64,000 nucleotides of DNA from Pacificibacter marinus (GCF_018860665.1 NZ_JAHKPK010000011.1:1-64000); one strand, 5' to 3'; shown: positions 9,058 to 19,530, counted from the stretch's first letter. The notes: generated by a model from the sequence alone, not told the origin. Numbers and translations are program-made.

Positions 9058-9976
9058 GCGGATCACCTATGTGGAACACGCCGCCGATGTCATGGCGCAT
9101 GCGGTTCGGCTGCATGCGTCTGACAAAGGTTTCGTGCTGGTCACCTCCATTGATATCAAAGGGGGGGCCGCGCGCGAACTTGGGTCGATCGCTGTGGTTG
9201 ATCCAAACGGTGAAATGTTTGGCTATATGTCCAATGGCTGCATCGATCGCGACATCCAACTGCGTGCGATGCAAATGGTCGGAAGTGATCACGCACGAGT
9301 TATGCGATATGGCGAAGGCTCGTCGTCCTTTGATCTGAAATTGCCCTGTGGCGGTGCCTTGGAGCTGTTGTTAGATCCATCGCCCGACATGGATGCGATT
9401 GAGCGGGCCTATCGTGATTTGCAAAACAGAACGGCCAGCACGCTGTGCTTTGCTGTGCCAGATAGACCAGAGCCTATTTGCTTTGAATACACGCCCAAGC
9501 CGCGTCTGTGTTTGGCGGGGCGGGGGGCTGTGTTTCGGGCCACGGCGCAGGTTGCAGCAACAGCGGGATTTGAGGTGGCACTGTATTCACCAGAGGCAGA
9601 GGACCTAGAGGCCTTGGCCGATGTGCCAAGCGTTGAGGCGATCTTGCTGACCAGTCCAAGTGCAGTACCAGACTTAAAGATGGATTCTTATTGCGGGTTT
9701 TTGACCCTGTTTCATGATCACGATTGGGAACCTATGTTGCTGGCCGCAGCTGTCAAAACCGACGCGCGGTTTATCGGCAGTTTGGGCAGTCGTAAAACCC
9801 ATGCGATCCGTTTGGAGACGCTCAAAGCGATGGGAGTTGACCCCGCACAGCTTGACCGATTGCGCGGCCCGATTGGGTTGGTGCCATCTTTGCGCAGTGC
9901 GCCGTTTATCGGAATTTCGTCCATCGCTGAACTCGTTGACGCGTTCCCGCGTACCATTTTTGTAAAGGACATTTAA
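9047..9976 (+). CDS. coxI: Second XdhC-family maturation factor, CoxI-like
   Basis: 309 residues from the ATG at 9047; the upstream TTG at 9032 lies deeper inside coxG and is not needed. It has an XdhC N-terminal region (VLVTSIDIKGGAARELGSIA ... GYMSNGCIDRDI) and a Rossmann C-terminal half (GSLGSRKTHAIRLETLKAMG, GLVPSLRSAPFIGISS). The same family as CoxF but longer and divergent, matching CoxI of the Oligotropha cluster. Probably the second cofactor-handling factor in CO dehydrogenase maturation. It is the last gene of the cox operon. Confidence 0.82.
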   Translation: MQPERITYVEHAADVMAHAVRLHASDKGFVLVTSIDIKGGAARELGSIAVVDPNGEMFGYMSNGCIDRDIQLRAMQMVGSDHARVMRYGEGSSSFDLKLPCGGALELLLDPSPDMDAIERAYRDLQNRTASTLCFAVPDRPEPICFEYTPKPRLCLAGRGAVFRATAQVAATAGFEVALYSPEAEDLEALADVPSVEAILLTSPSAVPDLKMDSYCGFLTLFHDHDWEPMLLAAAVKTDARFIGSLGSRKTHAIRLETLKAMGVDPAQLDRLRGPIGLVPSLRSAPFIGISSIAELVDAFPRTIFVKDI

Positions 9977-10085
9977 AATCCGCGTATGCTTTACGCCTGA
10001 TATAGCGCTGCCCATTTTGGGTCAGACGATATGCCTGCGCAGCATTGTCTAAACGCTTAGACACAAACGCCGTGGTGTAGGGCTG

Positions 10086-10152
10086 TGTTCAACACATTTG
10101 CTTTTTGTTGAACATGGATATATGTTCAACAAAGTATATTTTTGTTGAACAT
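10086..10152. promoter_or_regulatory. Paired palindromic operator with four TGTTCAACA copies
   Basis: TGTTCAACA occurs at 10086 and 10123, and its reverse complement TGTTGAACA at 10106 and 10143. They form two dyads with 20-bp internal spacing. The downstream dyad has perfect 12-bp arms (ATGTTCAACAAA at 10122-10133, TTTGTTGAACAT at 10141-10152) and includes the candidate start codon of the next gene. This looks like a cooperative operator; the binding protein is unknown. Confidence 0.7.
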
Positions 10153-11182
10153 GGGTCTCGCGATGATAAATCGACATTCGACAACGGCACATGCGGCTTA
10201 CCACGATCTTCAAAGATCGTTGTTAGACGCATCCATATCCAGCATGCGCGGCACACCAACACGGGTTGTTCGAAATCATAAAACCTATTGGTATGACAGT
10301 TATCGTATCGGCACCGATGTGCGTAAAACCTATATCGGGGAAGAAACACCAGAGTTGTTAGATCGTTTGAATCGTTTGAAGTCGTTGCGTCAAGACAGCG
10401 ATGACCAGCGGAAACAACGCACACGACTGATCCGCATTTTGCGTGCTGAAGGGTTTCAAGGTGTCGACGCGGCCACGGGCAGTTTACTGTCCGCATTGGC
10501 GAGCGCGGGCGTGTTTCGATTGGGCGGGACAGTTGTCGGAACCCATGCGTTTCGATTGTATGAAGGGGTCTTGGGAGTTCAGTACCGCTTTGATGAGATG
10601 GCCCAAACCGGCGACATCGATATCGCCAGCTTTGAACAACTGTCATTGGCGCTGGACGACGTAGTGGCCCCCCCATTGCAGCAGGTTTTGGGAGAGTTTT
10701 CATTTGCGCCGGTCCCCAGCCTGAAGGGCAACAAAATCTGGCGCTGGCGGCAAACGCGTAATGATCTGATGGTCGAATTTTTAACCCCGTCTTTTCAAGA
10801 GGATGAAGGCATTCGGCCTTTGGCTGCGCTGGGGGTAGATGCGCAGTCTTTGCATCATCTAAATTATCTTATTGCCGATCCCATCAAAGCTGTTGTCGTG
10901 TATCGCAGCGGTGTTTTGGTGCAAATCCCACGGCCTGAACGCTTTGCGATACACAAGCTGATCGTGGCAGATCGGCGACGCAAAGGGGATGATAGCTTAA
11001 AGGCCGAAAAGGACCGTTTACAAGCCAGTTTCTTGATCAATGTCTTGGCCGAAGATCGCCCAGACGAGCTGTGGGAAGCCTATCAAGAGGCCCGCGACAT
11101 AGGCCCCAAATGGTGTGCACGCCTTGATGCAACTTTGGACCGCCTGCCGCATATCCGCACCACGCTTGAAAGATTGGCGTAG
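10151..11182 (+). CDS. GSU2403-family nucleotidyltransferase-fold protein
   Basis: 343 residues if the ATG at 10151 is used; ATG at 10163 is an alternative, and neither has a clear Shine-Dalgarno site. The central part carries the polymerase-beta-type nucleotidyltransferase core: LGGTVVGTHAF near residue 125 and the metal-binding TGDIDIA near residue 153. This fits PF12281 (NTP_transf_8, GSU2403 family). The N-terminus holds a short basic segment (HKTYWYDSYRIGTDVRKTYI). Substrate and role are unknown; related folds serve as toxins, antitoxins or tRNA modifiers. It stands alone, without a cognate partner, behind an unusual operator. Confidence 0.75.
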   Translation: MGLAMINRHSTTAHAAYHDLQRSLLDASISSMRGTPTRVVRNHKTYWYDSYRIGTDVRKTYIGEETPELLDRLNRLKSLRQDSDDQRKQRTRLIRILRAEGFQGVDAATGSLLSALASAGVFRLGGTVVGTHAFRLYEGVLGVQYRFDEMAQTGDIDIASFEQLSLALDDVVAPPLQQVLGEFSFAPVPSLKGNKIWRWRQTRNDLMVEFLTPSFQEDEGIRPLAALGVDAQSLHHLNYLIADPIKAVVVYRSGVLVQIPRPERFAIHKLIVADRRRKGDDSLKAEKDRLQASFLINVLAEDRPDELWEAYQEARDIGPKWCARLDATLDRLPHIRTTLERLA

Positions 11183-11472
11183 GGTGGATGCGTGTTGACG
11201 GTATTGCCAAGTTGTTTTCGGCTTAAGCGGCGGTTTGAGGATGATGGACTGAATTGAGTTCATATTCATCACTTTTGTCTGGAGATATTGCATTATGTCT
11301 AGATTAATAGGAAAATGAGGCGAACAGACGGCAGGGTCAAGTCAGTCTAGCTACATGACCGTTTAGATTTTCTTTTTGGTCAACGTGGACAGGTTGTGCT
11401 TGGCGTGAGTTGCTGTTGCGCGCAAAGGCGTGCGCTGTATTAGTAGACACAAAGCATAAGAATTGGTCATTC
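11183..11472. other. Intergenic region upstream of hutC, no gene seen
   Basis: No convincing coding frame. It holds a sequence at 11293-11308 (TTATGTCTAGATTAAT) whose first nine bases equal the left half of the palindrome between hutI and hutF (17480-17495), so it may be a weak HutC site. The hutC promoter should also lie here, but no canonical -35/-10 pair is clear. Confidence 0.35.
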
Positions 11473-12162
11473 ATGAAAGTCACGTACAAAGAGGTCAAGT
11501 CTGATATTTTAGCAAAGATCATCAAAGGTGATTGGGCCCCCGGTGATTTGGTGCCGAACGAGGTAGACCTTGCCGAGACGTATAAATGTGCCCGTGCGAC
11601 AGTTAATCGTGCGATGCGCGAACTGTCGGACGATGGCATTATCGAACGCCGCCGCAAGGCTGGTACACGCGTACGTATGTCTCCGATCCGCCAAGCTCGT
11701 TTTGATATTCCGGTTATACGTGACGAGATCGAAGACAAAGGCGCATCCTATCGGTATTCTTTGGCCCGTCGCAGCGTTCGGGTTGCGCCCGATTGGTTGC
11801 GCGCACGGCTTAGATTGCCTGATGACGGCATGGTCTTGCATCTGGTCTGTATGCATTACGCCGATGGCACTCCTTACGAACATGAAGATCGTTGGATCAA
11901 TCTGAGCGCCCTACCAACAGCCGAAACTGCGGATTTTACCGAAAACGGCCCAAGCGAATGGTTGATCTCAACAATTCCTTTCTCTGAGGCCGAAATCAAT
12001 TTTTCGGCCGGATTGGCAGATGAAAAGCTGTCAGAATATTTGGCTTGTTCTGTTGGCGATCCCTTGTTCACTATCGAACGTTCGACATGGTGGAAAAACG
12101 ATGCGGTCACCTATGTGCGGTTTTCCTATCGCCCTGGCCATCGATTGACCACGCGCTTTTGA
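11473..12162 (+). CDS. hutC: Histidine utilisation repressor HutC (GntR family)
   Basis: 229 residues from the ATG at 11473; the frame is open further upstream but the conserved protein begins at MKVTYKEVKSDILAKII. The N-terminal winged helix shows LVPNEVDLAETYKCARATVN and GIIERRRKAGTRV. The C-terminal UTRA ligand domain contains HYADGTPYEHEDRWIN, typical of HutC, which binds urocanate as inducer. It lies convergent to hutU at one end of the hut locus. Palindromes at 17480-17495 and 19496-19511 are candidate binding sites. Confidence 0.92.
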   Translation: MKVTYKEVKSDILAKIIKGDWAPGDLVPNEVDLAETYKCARATVNRAMRELSDDGIIERRRKAGTRVRMSPIRQARFDIPVIRDEIEDKGASYRYSLARRSVRVAPDWLRARLRLPDDGMVLHLVCMHYADGTPYEHEDRWINLSALPTAETADFTENGPSEWLISTIPFSEAEINFSAGLADEKLSEYLACSVGDPLFTIERSTWWKNDAVTYVRFSYRPGHRLTTRF

Positions 12163-12184
12163 CCTCAAAAACCGTAGATCAATG

Positions 12185-12215
12185 AACCGCCGCAACCCCA
12201 AGGTTACGGCGGTTT
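12185..12215. terminator. Bidirectional terminator between hutC and hutU
   Basis: AACCGCCG (12185-12192) pairs with CGGCGGTT (12207-12214), followed by TTGTTCTT on the plus strand. It sits in the 57-bp gap between two converging genes, where a shared terminator is expected. Confidence 0.75.
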
Positions 12216-12219
12216 GTTC

Positions 12220-13887
12220 TTATAAAATTCCAGGTAGATTCAGACCATTTTCACGGGCGCAATCCAGTGCAATGTCATAGCCAGCGTCTGCGTGACGCAT
12301 CACGCCTGTGGCCGGATCGTTCCATAACACACGTGCGATGCGGTGATCTGCGTCTTCAGATCCATCACAACAGATCACCATGCCAGAGTGCTGGGAAAAG
12401 CCCATGCCGACCCCGCCGCCGTGATGCAATGACACCCATGTCGCGCCTGAAGCCGTGTTCAGCAAAGCGTTCAACAGCGGCCAGTCAGAGACTGCGTCAG
12501 AGCCGTCTTTCATGCTTTCTGTTTCGCGGTTTGGCGAGGCAACAGACCCTGAATCCAAATGGTCGCGGCCGATTACGATGGGCGCGGACAATTCGCCGTT
12601 GCGCACCATCTCATTAAACGCGAGACCCAGCTTGTGACGCACACCCAAACCGACCCAGCAAATACGTGCTGGCAGACCTTGAAAGGCAATCCGCTCGCGC
12701 GCCATATCCAGCCAATTGTGCAGATGTTTGTCTTCGGCCAAAATTTCTTTCACCTTGGCGTCTGTTTTATAAATGTCCTCAGGATCTCCAGACAAAGCCG
12801 CCCAACGGAACGGACCGATGCCGCGACAGAACAGCGGACGGATGTAAGCTGGCACAAAACCAGGGAAGTCAAAGGCGTCTTTCAACCCTTCGTCCAAGGC
12901 CACCTGACGGATGTTATTGCCGTAATCAAAGGTCGGAACGCCCATTTTCTGCAAATCGAGCATCGCTTGAACATGCACTTTCATCGAGGCACGTGCCGCT
13001 GTTTCCACCGCTTTAGGGTCGCTTTCGCGCTTTTCTTTCCACTCCGCCATGGTCCAGCCTTGGGGCAGATAACCATTGATCGGATCATGGGCAGAGGTTT
13101 GGTCGGTCACCATATCAGGGCGAATGCCGCGGGCCGCGATTTCGGCAAAGACGTCGGCGGCGTTGCCCAAGAGTCCAACAGATTTCGCCTCACCCGCTTT
13201 CGTCCAGCGATCAATCATCGACAAGGCTTCGTCAAGCGATGACGCTTTTTCGTCCACATATTTTGTACGCAGACGGAAATCGATGCTCTCGGTATTGCAT
13301 TCAACCGCCAAACAGCAAGCCCCCGCCATTACAGCCGCCAAAGGTTGCGCGCCGCCCATGCCGCCCAGACCACCGGTCAAAACCCATTTGCCCGTCAAAT
13401 CACCGTTGTAATGCTGGCGACCTGCCTCGACAAACGTTTCATAAGTGCCTTGCACGATGCCTTGGCTGCCGATGTAGATCCAAGATCCAGCGGTCATCTG
13501 GCCATACATCGCCAGACCTTTTTTATCGAGCTCGTTGAAGTGATCCCATGTCGCCCAATGCGGCACAAGGTTGGAGTTCGCGATCAAAACGCGTGGTGCG
13601 TCTTTATGGGTTTGGAACACGCCAACTGGCTTGCCCGATTGCACCATCAAGGTTTGATCTTCTTCCAGATCACGCAAGGCAGCAACGATCAAATCATAGT
13701 CTTTCCACGTGCGCGCGGCGCGGCCAATACCACCATAAACCACCAATTCATGTGGGTTTTCCGCCACATCAGGGTGCAGGTTGTTCATCAACATCCGCAA
13801 AGGCGCTTCAGTGAGCCAGCTCTTGGCAGAAAGTTCTGTGCCTGTTGCGGGATAAATATCACGGGTGTTCTTGCGCGGATCGCTCAT
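12220..13887 (-). CDS. hutU: Urocanate hydratase HutU
   Basis: 555 residues, normal for urocanase. It binds NAD+ through [14 protein letters not shown] near residue 170. The catalytic cysteine lies in [14 protein letters not shown], and [18 protein letters not shown] is the family signature. It converts urocanate to 4-imidazolone-5-propionate in the cytoplasm, step 2 of histidine breakdown. It is the last gene of the hutI-H-G-U operon and starts within the hutG stop (ATGA overlap). Confidence 0.97.
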   Translation of the reverse strand: MSDPRKNTRDIYPATGTELSAKSWLTEAPLRMLMNNLHPDVAENPHELVVYGGIGRAARTWKDYDLIVAALRDLEEDQTLMVQSGKPVGVFQTHKDAPRVLIANSNLVPHWATWDHFNELDKKGLAMYGQMTAGSWIYIGSQGIVQGTYETFVEAGRQHYNGDLTGKWVLTGGLGGMGGAQPLAAVMAGACCLAVECNTESIDFRLRTKYVDEKASSLDEALSMIDRWTKAGEAKSVGLLGNAADVFAEIAARGIRPDMVTDQTSAHDPINGYLPQGWTMAEWKEKRESDPKAVETAARASMKVHVQAMLDLQKMGVPTFDYGNNIRQVALDEGLKDAFDFPGFVPAYIRPLFCRGIGPFRWAALSGDPEDIYKTDAKVKEILAEDKHLHNWLDMARERIAFQGLPARICWVGLGVRHKLGLAFNEMVRNGELSAPIVIGRDHLDSGSVASPNRETESMKDGSDAVSDWPLLNALLNTASGATWVSLHHGGGVGMGFSQHSGMVICCDGSEDADHRIARVLWNDPATGVMRHADAGYDIALDCARENGLNLPGIL

Positions 13888-14684
13888 GATGTGCCTTTCA
13901 AAGTCGGGGCCAATGCAGCCAATTGTGTCAAAATAGAAGAAAGATGAACGCGCAGGCGTTCGGATTTATCGGCGTCATAGGTCCAAGGGGCAGATTCATC
14001 CCTCAGATACGTGCTTTGCGCCAACTCCATTTGGATGGTGTGGAACCCCTCTGCTGGACGGCCATAATGACGTGTGGTCCAGCCGCCCTTGAAACGACCA
14101 TTTGTGATCGAGGTATAGCCAGCGGCAGCCCCGCACACCTCTTGTGTGAGGGCTTCGATTTCAGGTGCACATGTCGCGCCGAGGTTTGTACCGATGTTGA
14201 AATCTGGCAATGTGCCCTCAAACAAAAACGGAATGTTTGAACGGATCGAGTGGCAATCATACAAAATCGCGATGCCATGAATGTCGCGCACGCGATTCAA
14301 CTCAGCTTGCAACGCGGCATGATAAGCCGCGTGATAGATCTGACGACGTACTTCAATCGCGGCCTCTGTTGGGACAATGGTCCAAATGTCATGACCGTCA
14401 AAATCGGTCAAGGGCACAAGCCCCGTGGTGTTTTGACCAGGGTAAAGCGAGACACCAGAAGGGTCGCGATTGGCATCCACAACATAACGGTGGAAGGTCG
14501 CGCGCACGGTTGTCGCACCATCTAAAACACCGTCATAAAGCTGATGAATGTGCCAGTCGGTATCATCCAGCCCACGCCCGCGATTGTTTAGGTCAGCTAA
14601 AACATCATCGGGAACAAAGGTCCCTGTATGTGGCAAGCCCAAAACGATTGGGCTGTCATCTTGGGTGATCTCTACAGGAGTCAT
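13884..14684 (-). CDS. hutG: N-formylglutamate deformylase HutG
   Basis: 266 residues of the N-formylglutamate amidohydrolase family, with [14 protein letters not shown] at the N-terminus, [11 protein letters not shown] and the metal site YDCHSIRS. It releases formate and glutamate from N-formylglutamate, the last step of the five-step pathway that also needs HutF. It is coupled to hutH and hutU by 4-bp overlaps. Confidence 0.94.
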   Translation of the reverse strand: MTPVEITQDDSPIVLGLPHTGTFVPDDVLADLNNRGRGLDDTDWHIHQLYDGVLDGATTVRATFHRYVVDANRDPSGVSLYPGQNTTGLVPLTDFDGHDIWTIVPTEAAIEVRRQIYHAAYHAALQAELNRVRDIHGIAILYDCHSIRSNIPFLFEGTLPDFNIGTNLGATCAPEIEALTQEVCGAAAGYTSITNGRFKGGWTTRHYGRPAEGFHTIQMELAQSTYLRDESAPWTYDADKSERLRVHLSSILTQLAALAPTLKGTS

Positions 14685-16219
14685 AGGCTCAACTCCGGCA
14701 TTACGATACCTGCCGCTGTGACGATGTCACCAGAGGTGATCATTACGGCCGCGCGTTCCAGATCAGGGGCGAGGTAGCGATCTTCGCCCATGGTTTCGAC
14801 CTCTTGGCGCACGCGTGTCACGACCTTTTGCAAGGCGGCGCTGGTCGCCAAAGGCGCGCGAAATTCGATGCCTTGGGCCGCGCAAAGCAGCTCAACACCC
14901 AAAATACGCGCAAGGTTTTCATTCATCGCCCCCAAACGACGCGCCCCGTGGGCCGCCATGGACACGTGATCTTCTTGGTTGGCTGAGGTCGGCGTGCTGT
15001 CTGTCACACAAGGGTTTGCCAGATGTTTGTTTTCACTCATCAGCGCCGCAGTGGTAACTTCGGCGATCATATAGCCACTGTTCAGTCCCGGATTGGGCGT
15101 CAAGAAGGGTGGCAAATTAAAGCTGAGCACAGGATCAACGATCAAAGCCACACGACGTTGCGCAATCGCGCCAATCTCGGCAATCGCCAAGGCGATCATA
15201 TCAGCAGCAAAGCCAACAGGTTCGGCATGGAAATTGCCCCCCGACACGATGACATCAGCCTCAATCAACACCAGTGGATTGTCTGTGGCGGCGTTGGCCT
15301 CAATCTCAAGCGTGCGCGCGGCCATGCGCAACACATCCATAGCCGCGCCTGTGACCTGCGGCTGGCAGCGGATGCAGTAAGGGTCTTGGACCCGCGCATC
15401 ATCGACCACATGACTTTCGCGAATATCCGATCCGTCCAAAAGCGCCCGCATGGTTTCGCCCGCTTGAATCTGTCCAAGGTGGCCGCGTAGGGTGTGAATT
15501 TCAGGTTGCAGCGGCGCGGTGGACCCCATGATGGCATCCGTGGACAAGGCCGATGTGACCAATGCAGAATGGGCAGCACGCCAAGCACCAAACAATCCAG
15601 CAAGCGCGAAAGCGGTCGAGAACTGCGTGCCGTTGATCAACGCGAGACCTTCTTTGGGGCCAAGCACAACAGGCGTCAGGCCAGCAGCTTTCAGGGCTTT
15701 GTCGCCCGACATCACTTGGCCGTCAAATTCTGCCTCGCCATGCCCCATCATTGCGGCGGCCATATGGGCCAAAGGCGCCAAATCGCCAGAGGCCCCCACA
15801 GACCCCTGCGCGGGGATCACAGGCGTTATGCCTTTGGCAAGCATGCCTTCAATCAAAGTCACAACCTCAAGCCGCACACCCGATGCACCACGGCCCAAGC
15901 TGAGCAATTTAAGCGCCATCAACAAACGCGCATGACGGCGCGAAATCGCAGGGCCAACACCACAGCAATGCGACAAAATCAAATTGCGTTGCAGCGTCGT
16001 GGTGTCTTTGGATTCAATCTTGACCGAGGCCAATTTACCAAAGCCCGTGTTCACACCGTAAACGGCATCCGTTCCAGCCACGGCTTTTGAGATCCGCGCA
16101 TGGGCACGCTCGATGTCAGGATGACACATAGGGTCGAGACGCACAGAGGCCTCATCCCAATAAATGGTCGCAAGATCGTCTAACGTAACAGCGCCAGGGG
16201 TGAGGGTTAATGTGGTCAC
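14681..16219 (-). CDS. hutH: Histidine ammonia-lyase HutH
   Basis: 512 residues, normal length. The MIO cofactor precursor Ala-Ser-Gly is in [17 protein letters not shown] near residue 145. Other conserved parts are [11 protein letters not shown] near residue 57 and [15 protein letters not shown]. It deaminates L-histidine to urocanate, step 1. It overlaps hutI and hutG by 4 bp each. Confidence 0.97.
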   Translation of the reverse strand: MTTLTLTPGAVTLDDLATIYWDEASVRLDPMCHPDIERAHARISKAVAGTDAVYGVNTGFGKLASVKIESKDTTTLQRNLILSHCCGVGPAISRRHARLLMALKLLSLGRGASGVRLEVVTLIEGMLAKGITPVIPAQGSVGASGDLAPLAHMAAAMMGHGEAEFDGQVMSGDKALKAAGLTPVVLGPKEGLALINGTQFSTAFALAGLFGAWRAAHSALVTSALSTDAIMGSTAPLQPEIHTLRGHLGQIQAGETMRALLDGSDIRESHVVDDARVQDPYCIRCQPQVTGAAMDVLRMAARTLEIEANAATDNPLVLIEADVIVSGGNFHAEPVGFAADMIALAIAEIGAIAQRRVALIVDPVLSFNLPPFLTPNPGLNSGYMIAEVTTAALMSENKHLANPCVTDSTPTSANQEDHVSMAAHGARRLGAMNENLARILGVELLCAAQGIEFRAPLATSAALQKVVTRVRQEVETMGEDRYLAPDLERAAVMITSGDIVTAAGIVMPELSL

Positions 16220-17427
16220 GATGTGCCTCCAAAAATGCGCGAATGAAGTGGATTAAAGCCGATGCGATACGCCAGTTCGGCTGGGTGTTTAATGTCCCAA
16301 ACGGCCATGTCAGCCCTCATGCCAACAGCCAATGTGCCGACATCTGTTAGGCCGAGCGCGCGTGCCGCATTTTGGGTCGCCCCGCGCAGGGCTTCTTCAG
16401 GTGTCATACGGAAAAGAGTACAGCCCATGTTTAGGGTCAAAAGCAGCGAATTGATCGGCGCAGTCCCTGGGTTAAGGTCCGTCGCCAAAGCCATCGGCAC
16501 GCCGTGTTTGCGCAACAAATCAATGGGCGGCGCTTGGGTTTCGCGCAGGGTGTAGAACGCGCCGGGCAAGATCACCGCAACAGTGCCTGCTTGCGCCATC
16601 GCTTTGACGCCCTCCTCATCCAAATATTCGATATGATCTGCGGACAGCGCGCCAAGTTGCGCCGCGAGTTTCGCGCCACCGATATTGGACAACTGCTCTG
16701 CGTGCAGCTTGACCGGCAGGCCGAGTTGCTGTGCAACATTGAAAACGCGGGCGATCTGTGCGGGTTGAAAGGCGATGCCTTCGCAAAATCCGTCCACCGC
16801 ATCAACCAAACCTTCAGCATGAGCGGCGCGCAATGTGGGGATGCAAATCTGGTCGATATAAGCGTCATCGCGGCCTGCAAATTCGGCAGGGGTCGCATGG
16901 GCGCCAAGGAATGTGGTTTTCACGCGAATAGGGCGGTGGTCTGCAATGGCGCGCGCGACACGCAGCATCCGCAGCTCTGTCTCGACATCCAAACCATAGC
17001 CCGACTTCACCTCTATGGTGGTCACGCCTTCCGCAATAAACGCGTCTACACGGCGCAGCGCGGATGCGAGAAGCTCTTGGTCTGACGCAGCTCGTGTGGC
17101 TTTCACGGTCGAAATAATACCACCGCCTGCGCGTGCGACCTCTTCGTAGCTGGCCCCATTCAGACGCATCTCAAACTCAACCGCGCGGTCACCGCCATGA
17201 ACAACATGTGTGTGACAATCGATCAGGCCGGGGGTCACAACGCGCCCCCCAAGATCGGTGCTCGGCAGGTTTTTATAAGTGTTTGGCAGATCATCCACAG
17301 GGCCAAGCCAGTCGATCATACTCTCCGTCACCACGATGGCGCCATCTTCGATCCAGCCATAAGCCGCATCCGATTCGCCCATCGTCGTAAGGTTTAAATT
17401 CACAAAAACCTGAGTATCTTGGGTCAT
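16216..17427 (-). CDS. hutI: Imidazolonepropionase HutI
   Basis: 403 residues from the ATG at 17427, chosen because [16 protein letters not shown] matches the family start and GGCGGAG lies just upstream; the frame stays open for another 69 codons without conserved sequence. Amidohydrolase metal ligands are seen in [12 protein letters not shown] and [12 protein letters not shown], and the catalytic Asp in LATDLNPG. It opens the imidazolone ring to give N-formimino-L-glutamate, step 3. It is the first gene of the minus-strand hut operon, with its promoter in the 85-bp region shared with hutF. Confidence 0.95.
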   Translation of the reverse strand: MTQDTQVFVNLNLTTMGESDAAYGWIEDGAIVVTESMIDWLGPVDDLPNTYKNLPSTDLGGRVVTPGLIDCHTHVVHGGDRAVEFEMRLNGASYEEVARAGGGIISTVKATRAASDQELLASALRRVDAFIAEGVTTIEVKSGYGLDVETELRMLRVARAIADHRPIRVKTTFLGAHATPAEFAGRDDAYIDQICIPTLRAAHAEGLVDAVDGFCEGIAFQPAQIARVFNVAQQLGLPVKLHAEQLSNIGGAKLAAQLGALSADHIEYLDEEGVKAMAQAGTVAVILPGAFYTLRETQAPPIDLLRKHGVPMALATDLNPGTAPINSLLLTLNMGCTLFRMTPEEALRGATQNAARALGLTDVGTLAVGMRADMAVWDIKHPAELAYRIGFNPLHSRIFGGTS

Positions 17428-17479
17428 TTTGGCTCCGCCACAGTTGAATTTGTACTTTTCTAGTATGTGTAAGTGTGCT

Positions 17480-17495
17480 TTATGTCTATACATAA
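17480..17495. promoter_or_regulatory. Palindromic HutC-like operator between hutI and hutF
   Basis: TTATGTCTATACATAA has perfect 6-bp arms (TTATGT / ACATAA) around CTAT. It lies in the divergent hutI-hutF promoter region, 18 bp before the hutF ATG. AT-rich palindromes with a TNTATACA core are typical of HutC sites. A related palindrome occurs before hutD. Confidence 0.6.
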
Positions 17496-17512
17496 AAATT
17501 GAGGACCGCCAA

Positions 17513-18871
17513 ATGATTTTTGCAAAACAAGCTAAGCTTTCATCCGGATGGGCCACAAATGTGCGCGTGATCCTCGCCGATGGCAAGATCACGTCAGTGG
17601 CAGAAAACCAGTCGCCGGTGCAGGGTGATACCATCGTTGATACGCTACTGCCCGCGCTTGGAAACCTGCACAGTCACAGCTTTCAACGCGCGATGTCAGG
17701 CATGACCGAGTACCGCATGGCGGGCAAAGACAGCTTTTGGACATGGCGCGATTTGATGTATCGGTTCACGTCACATCTGACGCCAGAGCACGTTGAAGCC
17801 ATCGCCGGATTTGTGTTTTTGGAAATGCAAGAAGCAGGTTATGCCAGCGTTGGCGAGTTTCATTATTTGCACCACCAACCAAACGGCACGCCCTATGATA
17901 ACTTGGGCGAATTGTCGTCACGCATCGCGGCTGCGGCCAGTGAAACAGGCATTGGCCTGACGCATTTACCCGTTTTATACACCTACGGCGGCGCAGGCAA
18001 AGTGCCGCTTGCAGCAGGGCAAGCGCGTTTTGGCAACCCCGTGGATCGGTTCAACGATTTGGTGGGGCAGGCGCAAGTGGCCGTGTCAAACCTGCCCGCA
18101 GATTGCCGCGTCGGCATTGCACCGCATTCGCTGCGCGCCACATCGCCTGAGGATTTGAAAGCTGTTTTGGCAGCCAGACCTGATGGCCCAGTTCACATCC
18201 ACATCGCCGAACAGCCCAAAGAGGTCGCCGATGTGCAAGCCTGGTTGAACGCCCGCCCCGTGGACTGGCTGTTGGCCAACGCAGACGTCAACACAGATTG
18301 GTGCCTGATTCACGCAACGCATATGACCGAAGCAGAGACCGTAAATATGGCCAAATCAGGAGCCGTCGCGGGTCTTTGCCCTGTGACCGAGGCCAATCTT
18401 GGTGACGGGCCATTTAATGGCCCACAGTATCTTAGCGCAGGTGGTGCCTTTGGGGTCGGATCAGATTCAAACGTACTGATTTCACTTTCAGAAGAGTTAC
18501 GGACCTTGGAATACTCTCAACGCCTGCGGGATATTGCCCGTAATGTCATGGTTGTGGGGGAAGGCTCTGTTGGTGAAACGCTTTATATGGGCGCTGCAAA
18601 AGGTGGCGCGCAGGCTTTGGGGCGTGGCGCGGGTGAAATATTGGTTGGGGGGCTCGCTGATCTTGTCGCGATTGACAGTTCCGGCCCAGCCTTGTGCGCC
18701 TTGCGTCAAGATCAGCTGCTTGACGGCTTGGTGTTTGGCGCCAAGGACAGTGTTGTGACAGATGTTTGGTCCGCCGGTCGCCATGCTGTCCAATCGGGAC
18801 GACATGTAAAACGCGACACGATCATCGCCGCTTACCGATCTGCAATGGCCAGTTTGATGGCCGCGCTCTGA
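17513..18871 (+). CDS. hutF: Formimidoylglutamate deiminase HutF
   Basis: 452 residues from the ATG at 17513, which has a GAGGA ribosome site; upstream in-frame codons are not conserved. Amidohydrolase features: [11 protein letters not shown] near residue 53, [11 protein letters not shown], a His in LIHATHMT, and [11 protein letters not shown]. It deaminates N-formimino-L-glutamate to N-formyl-L-glutamate, which HutG then cleaves. Transcribed divergently from hutI. Its last 40 bp overlap the 3' end of hutD on the opposite strand. Confidence 0.95.
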   Translation: MIFAKQAKLSSGWATNVRVILADGKITSVAENQSPVQGDTIVDTLLPALGNLHSHSFQRAMSGMTEYRMAGKDSFWTWRDLMYRFTSHLTPEHVEAIAGFVFLEMQEAGYASVGEFHYLHHQPNGTPYDNLGELSSRIAAAASETGIGLTHLPVLYTYGGAGKVPLAAGQARFGNPVDRFNDLVGQAQVAVSNLPADCRVGIAPHSLRATSPEDLKAVLAARPDGPVHIHIAEQPKEVADVQAWLNARPVDWLLANADVNTDWCLIHATHMTEAETVNMAKSGAVAGLCPVTEANLGDGPFNGPQYLSAGGAFGVGSDSNVLISLSEELRTLEYSQRLRDIARNVMVVGEGSVGETLYMGAAKGGAQALGRGAGEILVGGLADLVAIDSSGPALCALRQDQLLDGLVFGAKDSVVTDVWSAGRHAVQSGRHVKRDTIIAAYRSAMASLMAAL

Positions 18872-19419
18872 TCCATATAGCTTAGGCAAATCTCAAACAA
18901 AGCGTCGCCTCTCGCCAGATCCACCACCGCGTTTGTCGCTGTTACGAACGCGGTGTCGCTGACACCCAAGGCTGTGCCGTCGATTTTGGGTGCACCCGCC
19001 AAACCATGCAAGATCACGATGCCATGCTCAGGCGTTTGGATCGCATGCTGCGATGCCTCTTTATGCACCGTCACGACGCCCTCGCACAGCGTTGGATCAA
19101 ACATCAAATTCAGATCGGTAAGCGGACCGGCGGTTAAGTGCGATTCAATCGCGATGCCGCCATCAAAAATCACAGGCCGCCATAACGATGCGTCAAGAGA
19201 CAGGTTTGGGCCCGTCAGTTTCATACCGCCGCCAGACACAACCGTCAAAATGCGCCTCATACCCGCAAAATCTGAAAACGGACCGTTTTGTGCCACATCC
19301 GCACGGCTGACCGTCCAAACGGCTTGCGTTCCAAGCAAACCTTTGGCGATATTACGGGTGATACCGCCGCCGTTTTTCCATGGCACATCAATAAGCGCTT
19401 TGGCTGCCAACACTTGCAT
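18832..19419 (-). CDS. hutD: HutD-family protein
   Basis: 195 residues, a cupin-fold HutD protein beginning MQVLAAKALIDVPWKNGGGI and containing NIAKGLLGTQAVWTVSRADV and FDGGIAIESHL. HutD is found in most proteobacterial hut loci and is thought to limit pathway flux by binding a hut intermediate; the mechanism is not settled. AAGGAC precedes the ATG. The 3' end overlaps hutF convergently. Confidence 0.9.
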   Translation of the reverse strand: MQVLAAKALIDVPWKNGGGITRNIAKGLLGTQAVWTVSRADVAQNGPFSDFAGMRRILTVVSGGGMKLTGPNLSLDASLWRPVIFDGGIAIESHLTAGPLTDLNLMFDPTLCEGVVTVHKEASQHAIQTPEHGIVILHGLAGAPKIDGTALGVSDTAFVTATNAVVDLARGDALFEICLSYMDQSAAIKLAIADR

Positions 19420-19495
19420 GGCATTGTCCTTGTGTTTATGTGACAGGTCGCTTGAACCAAACTAGATTACACCTTATTTAATGTGCTAATTTACA

Positions 19496-19511
19496 ATAAG
19501 TACATACATAA
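19496..19511. promoter_or_regulatory. Possible HutC-like site between hutD and adhC
   Basis: On the minus strand this reads TTATGTATGTACTTAT, an imperfect palindrome whose left half TTATGT and central TAC match the hutI-hutF site. It lies in the divergent region shared by hutD and the formaldehyde dehydrogenase gene, so it could control either. Confidence 0.35.
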
Positions 19512-19530
19512 TAATCATGGAGCCGTCCCA

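Noticed and set aside
12559-13242. Long open frame (227 codons) on the plus strand opposite hutU
   Set aside because: It lies wholly inside the well-supported hutU gene on the other strand, has no ribosome site and no recognisable domain. Long antisense frames are expected in GC-rich coding DNA.
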